Below are positions 15,607 to 18,314 of a stretch of 18,314 nt of DNA, in pieces. The position numbers and the translations under genes are program-made. The first letter of the stretch is position 1, and every line of letters begins with the position of its first letter. Location of the stretch: positions 1 through 18,314 of the forward strand of contig PAWC01000062.1 of the NCBI GenBank assembly GCA_002713385.1, read 5' to 3'. The notes beneath the pieces were generated by a model that had not been told where the DNA came from, did no database searches, and saw only the letters and a program-made list of their open reading frames with translations. Origin of the DNA: Fidelibacterota bacterium (lineage in GTDB: Bacteria; Fidelibacterota; Marinisomatia; Marinisomatales; TCS55).

Positions 15607-16380
15607 TTACACCTTTTCAGGAATTGATTCCAATAATTTTTGCGTATAATTATTATCAGGCTTGCGAAATACATCTTGAACAGATCCTGTTTCTACAATG
15701 CGCCCTGATTTCATAACTATAACTCTATGAGCAAACGATTCTACAACTTGGAGATCATGTGTTGTAAATAAAATTGACAACCCATCTTCACTGACTAATT
15801 TCAGAAGCAGGTTAAGTATCTTGGCTTGAACAGAAACATCCAACGCTGATACAACCTCATCACAAATCAATATTTTGGGTTTCACTGCCAAAGCTCTGGC
15901 TATGCAAGCACGCTGCCGCTGGCCTCCGGACAATTCATGGGGGTATTTTCCTTTTGTATGTGACGGCAGGTCAACTTTATCAAGTAATTCCTGCAACCGT
16001 TGTTCAATATCTGCTTCCGAATGATGAAGTTTGATGACTTCCTCTATTGCAGAACCAATGCGCATTCGTGGATTCAACGAACTCAAGGCATCCTGGAAAA
16101 TAATCTGTATTTCTTTGCGTAAATCACTCATATTGCTGGGATCATACATCGTGTTAGTATAGATGTATTTACCGCTTATATCATTAACTAGACCGACAAT
16201 GGACATGCCAAGAGTTGATTTACCACTGCCACTCTCACCAACTATAGCAAGAATTTCTCCGTGCTGTAATTGTAGGTTTATTGAATGAAGCACTTGGGTT
16301 AATTGTGGTTTTTTAAAAAATAATCGCTGCCCTGGATAAAACACAGAAACATTGTTTAATTCGAGGATTGGATTATGCAA
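15607..16380 (-). CDS. ABC transporter ATP-binding protein, oligopeptide (OppF/DppF) type
   Basis: Cytoplasmic ATPase subunit of 257 residues with all catalytic motifs: Walker A GESGSGKST (48-56), Q-loop Gln-96, signature LSGGQ (150-154), Walker B ILICDE (170-175), D-loop SALD (178-181) and switch His-208. The signature and Walker B context (GGQRQRACIARALAVKPKILICDE, then VVSALDVSVQAKIL) is typical of peptide/nickel importers. It is shorter than the usual 320 or so residues because it ends at NYTQKLLESIPEKV, where OppF/DppF proteins continue into the C-terminal oligopeptide-transporter region. No permease, binding protein or partner ATPase is adjacent. The only available start is a TTG, four bases after the rmlA stop; a TAG in frame lies just upstream and no internal ATG keeps the domain. 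It may serve a transporter encoded elsewhere. Confidence 0.9.
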   Translation of the reverse strand: MHNPILELNNVSVFYPGQRLFFKKPQLTQVLHSINLQLQHGEILAIVGESGSGKSTLGMSIVGLVNDISGKYIYTNTMYDPSNMSDLRKEIQIIFQDALSSLNPRMRIGSAIEEVIKLHHSEADIEQRLQELLDKVDLPSHTKGKYPHELSGGQRQRACIARALAVKPKILICDEVVSALDVSVQAKILNLLLKLVSEDGLSILFTTHDLQVVESFAHRVIVMKSGRIVETGSVQDVFRKPDNNYTQKLLESIPEKV

Positions 16381-16384
16381 CGGG

Positions 16385-17449
16385 TCAGTCTATTTCAATT
16401 CGGCTTTGATCGCCTATGATAAATCTGTGTGTGAAAGGTTTTGATTTAGAACGCAATAATTCAACATCACTTCCTAGAAGTGACGCTTCAATACGGCGGG
16501 AAATATTATTGATACTGCAATCATTCATGAGAATAGAATATTCAATTTCACTGCTAATAATAGTACAACCATCTCCTATTGCAGTATAGGGCCCAACATA
16601 GGCGCCGTCAATGGTAACATTTTCACCAATGATAACAGGCCCGCGAATATTTGAATTCATTACCTGCGATCCTTTGCCAATGACCACTCGTCCAGATATT
16701 GTAGAATGTGCATCAATTTCACCCTTGCGTTCATCTTTGATATTATCCAAAACGAGACGATTCGCTTCTAAAAGATCAGAAGGTTTACCTGTGTCTTTCC
16801 ACCAGCCGGTTATTTCTGAATAAGTAACGCTATATCCTTTATTCAATAAATACTGGTGAGCATCGGAAATCTCCAGTTCACCACGGGCAGAAGGTTTAAT
16901 ATTATTCACTGCTTCAAAGATGTGATTATCGTAAACATAAATCCCAGTAACAGCAAGTTCACTTTTAGGATTATCCGGTTTTTCTTCAATCCCAATTATT
17001 TTTCCATCTTGTACATCGGCAACGCCAAAGCGATTTGGGTCTGGAACTTTGCTTAAAACCAAATGGCAGTTCGACTTGTTAGTTGTAAAATCATCGATGA
17101 ATTTTTGGATACCACCTACAAGAATATTATCTCCCAGATAAAATATAAAAGAATCGCTGCCTATGAACGGTTCTGCAATTTTGACGACATGAGCCAGCCC
17201 CAGGGGCTCTAACTGTTCGATATATTCAATTTTCAATCCAAAGGAATCGCCATCGCCAAAAGCATCAGCTATGGATTTGTCACCCTTATTAATGATAACT
17301 CCAGCTTCATTTATACCGGCATCGCTGGCATACTCCAATGCATAAGCCAGCATTAGTTTATTCGCAATGGGGATCAAATGTTTATTCTGTGTATATGTGA
17401 TCGGACGTAATCGAGTACCATGCCCCCCAGCTGTTATCAATGCTTTCAT
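16385..17449 (-). CDS. rmlA: Glucose-1-phosphate thymidylyltransferase, long RmlA form
   Basis: Nucleotidyltransferase of 354 residues that makes dTDP-glucose (or a related NDP-sugar) from sugar-1-phosphate and NTP. The catalytic domain has GGHGTRLRPIT (8-18), QNKHLIPIANK (21-31), the GLAHVVKIA loop (84-92), the metal-binding YLGDN (104-108), FGVAD (141-145), EEKP (155-158) and GWWKDTGKP (215-223). After about residue 245 a left-handed beta-helix tail of hexapeptide-like turns follows (VVIGKG, VIIGENVTI, YVGPYTAIGDGCTI). This tail distinguishes the 350-residue 'RmlA long' or StrD type from the 290-residue classical RmlA. No rmlB, C or D neighbours are present, so the final sugar is open; an envelope polysaccharide or nucleotide-sugar pool is the likely use. 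Other NTP-sugar specificities cannot be excluded. Confidence 0.9.
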   Translation of the reverse strand: MKALITAGGHGTRLRPITYTQNKHLIPIANKLMLAYALEYASDAGINEAGVIINKGDKSIADAFGDGDSFGLKIEYIEQLEPLGLAHVVKIAEPFIGSDSFIFYLGDNILVGGIQKFIDDFTTNKSNCHLVLSKVPDPNRFGVADVQDGKIIGIEEKPDNPKSELAVTGIYVYDNHIFEAVNNIKPSARGELEISDAHQYLLNKGYSVTYSEITGWWKDTGKPSDLLEANRLVLDNIKDERKGEIDAHSTISGRVVIGKGSQVMNSNIRGPVIIGENVTIDGAYVGPYTAIGDGCTIISSEIEYSILMNDCSINNISRRIEASLLGSDVELLRSKSKPFTHRFIIGDQSRIEID

Positions 17450-17495
17450 CTTTTTATTAACAACACTTTACCTATTAGCAGTTATTTTTCACCAG

Positions 17496-18005
17496 CTAAG
17501 AACGGCCTTTCATCATTCCGGCTTTGCTCAATTTATCAGCTACTGAATTATCATCCCTCGGAATATGTTCCAATATCCATAAATCAAACTTATCCAGCAA
17601 ATCTGTAGCGATGGCATGCAATGGAATCATATTCTCGTGCTTCACCTTGAACTCACCATTAACCTGATTCACCACTAATAGGCTATCGGCATAGATGTTT
17701 ATGCTGGCTACATTTAGTTCATTAGCTATTTGTAATCCACGTATCAAAGCGTTGTATTCAGCTTCATTATTGGTTGCATCACCAAAAAATTCAGAAAAAG
17801 TTTCGATCTCATTTCCATCTTGATAAAACACTCCGCCGATGCCAGAGGTTTTGGAATGGAGATCTGCTGCTCCATCTACATAAAGATCTACATGGTTGTC
17901 AGCTGAAAGTTTATTATGCAATTCTTCTAAAGTTTGATTTGAACGATTTTCAGCTGATGCCAATAAATCCTTAATTGCTTTAATTTCGTTTTGTTTCAAT
18001 CTCAT
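17496..18005 (-). CDS. rnhA: RNase H-like protein (RNase HI type)
   Basis: Protein of 169 residues with an RNase H fold that would cleave RNA in RNA-DNA hybrids. The acidic active site is present: Asp-44 in LYVDGAAD (41-48), Glu-83 in TNNEAEYNALIRGL (78-91), Asp-107 in IYADSLLVVNQVNG (104-117), and Asp-156 in DNSVADKLSKAG (152-163). The NN-x-AEY and AD-x-L pattern matches the short bacterial/archaeal RnhA-like proteins rather than E. coli RnhA. About 38 residues of predicted helix precede the first catalytic strand; this extension is not part of the core. It is the first gene of the minus-strand series, 46 bases before rmlA, and no clear ribosome binding site precedes the ATG. Confidence 0.88.
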   Translation of the reverse strand: MRLKQNEIKAIKDLLASAENRSNQTLEELHNKLSADNHVDLYVDGAADLHSKTSGIGGVFYQDGNEIETFSEFFGDATNNEAEYNALIRGLQIANELNVASINIYADSLLVVNQVNGEFKVKHENMIPLHAIATDLLDKFDLWILEHIPRDDNSVADKLSKAGMMKGRS

Positions 18006-18080
18006 AACAGTGAAGAAAATAAAACGGATACATTATGTAAAAGAATCTATTCCTTTTCTCAATAAAACTTGACTTTTCAC

Positions 18081-18102
18081 AATCAACCATTAACGGTTGA
18101 TT
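18081..18102. repeat. Perfect inverted repeat, operator-like
   Basis: AATCAACC (18081-18088) and GGTTGATT (18095-18102) are exact complements separated by six bases. The size and placement between divergent genes fit a dimeric regulator site. A hairpin in a long leader is the alternative; no T-run follows on either side. Confidence 0.45.
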
Positions 18103-18271
18103 TAATCATATTATACTTAATCCAGTGGATAAATCTCCGATCTGCGGTCTCAAATAAATAACTTGAACATAAATATTATGTAGACTTAACATCTAACACA
18201 TCCACATATTTTATATATTTACCTTACCAGCCAAAGAGTATAGTAAACTAAACATTTTCATTTAATAAATA

Positions 18272-18277
18272 AGAGGA
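18272..18277 (+). promoter_or_regulatory. Ribosome binding site of the plus-strand gene
   Basis: AGAGGA lies five bases before the ATG at 18283. It is a good Shine-Dalgarno and supports the call of a gene starting there. Confidence 0.6.
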
Positions 18278-18282
18278 TCTCA

Positions 18283-18314
18283 ATGAATAATAAAATGTTC
18301 AGAATAGGCGCAGT
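18283..18314 (+). CDS. Start of a plus-strand gene, product unknown (cut by window edge)
   Basis: Only ten full codons are visible, giving M-N-N-K-M-F-R-I-G-A. A good AGAGGA ribosome binding site five bases upstream and a 277-base divergent gap support a real start. The basic residues followed by hydrophobic ones could be the beginning of a signal peptide, but this is too short to judge. Confidence 0.5.
   Translation, partial: MNNKMFRIGA

Larger units (their letters stand above)
18006..18282. promoter_or_regulatory. Divergent intergenic promoter region
   Basis: This 277-base AT-rich gap separates two genes pointing away from each other, so it must hold promoters for both unless they lie inside genes. 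An 8-bp inverted repeat sits near the middle-left. Weak sigma-70-like boxes occur (TTGAAC at 18163-18168, TATATA at 18212-18217) but no pair with good spacing. On the minus strand TTGAGA followed after 19 bases by CATAAT is the nearest match upstream of the RNase H gene. I see no RNA gene or reading frame here. Confidence 0.5.

Noticed and set aside
18069..18117. TTGACT (18069) and TATACT (18112) as a sigma-70 promoter pair
   Set aside because: The boxes are 37 bases apart, far beyond the 16-18 needed, and the inverted repeat lies between them.
1..18314. CRISPR arrays, insertion sequences, tRNA or rRNA genes, toxin-antitoxin or phage genes
   Set aside because: No regularly spaced repeats, transposase or integrase motifs, or RNA-gene-like sequence were seen; the window reads as housekeeping and envelope genes in one orientation.

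Overview
This window is an AT-rich chromosomal segment of a Gram-negative bacterium. Outer-membrane barrel, lipoprotein and signal-peptide-bearing genes show the diderm envelope. A short Bacteroidetes-style glycosyltransferase-5 protein, an exported lipoprotein/barrel/TPR trio and a TPR-associated TRAP transporter suggest the FCB group. My best guess is the Marinimicrobia (SAR406) or a relative. This is inferred from gene style; no rRNA is present to test it. There are no mobile elements, tRNAs, rRNAs or CRISPR arrays, and no gene-free stretch longer than about 280 bases.

Seventeen genes run on the minus strand, so they read from right to left. One further gene begins at the extreme right on the plus strand, and the 277-base gap at 18006-18282 is therefore a divergent promoter region. 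In reading order the minus-strand genes begin with an RNase H-like protein, a long-form RmlA nucleotidyltransferase with a beta-helix tail, and a lone oligopeptide-type ABC ATPase. The rod-shape cluster follows: mreB, mreC, mreD, penicillin-binding protein 2 (mrdA) and rodA. mreC to rodA overlap end to start. A CpoB/YbgF-like periplasmic coiled-coil/TPR protein comes next. Together these genes build and shape the cell wall: MreB filaments, the MreCD bridge, the PBP2 transpeptidase and the RodA glycosyltransferase.

The middle part (4584-9213) is less familiar. It holds a stand-alone, motif-poor glycosyltransferase-5 N-terminal-lobe protein and then a tight trio: a lipoprotein with two similar beta-sandwich-like halves, an outer-membrane barrel carrying an EF-hand-like acidic loop, and a TPR lipoprotein. 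The last three have overlapping ends, so they are probably made together and may act together at the outer membrane. I do not recognise their job.

After glyA (serine hydroxymethyltransferase) the left end carries a three-gene TRAP transporter in the order TatT-like TPR lipoprotein, DctP-type binding protein, fused DctQ-DctM permease. The permease runs off the left edge of the window. This matches the TPR-protein-associated TRAP (TPAT) architecture described in Treponema pallidum. The binding protein lacks the arginine that clamps carboxylate ligands in most TRAP systems, so its substrate is unlikely to be an ordinary organic acid.
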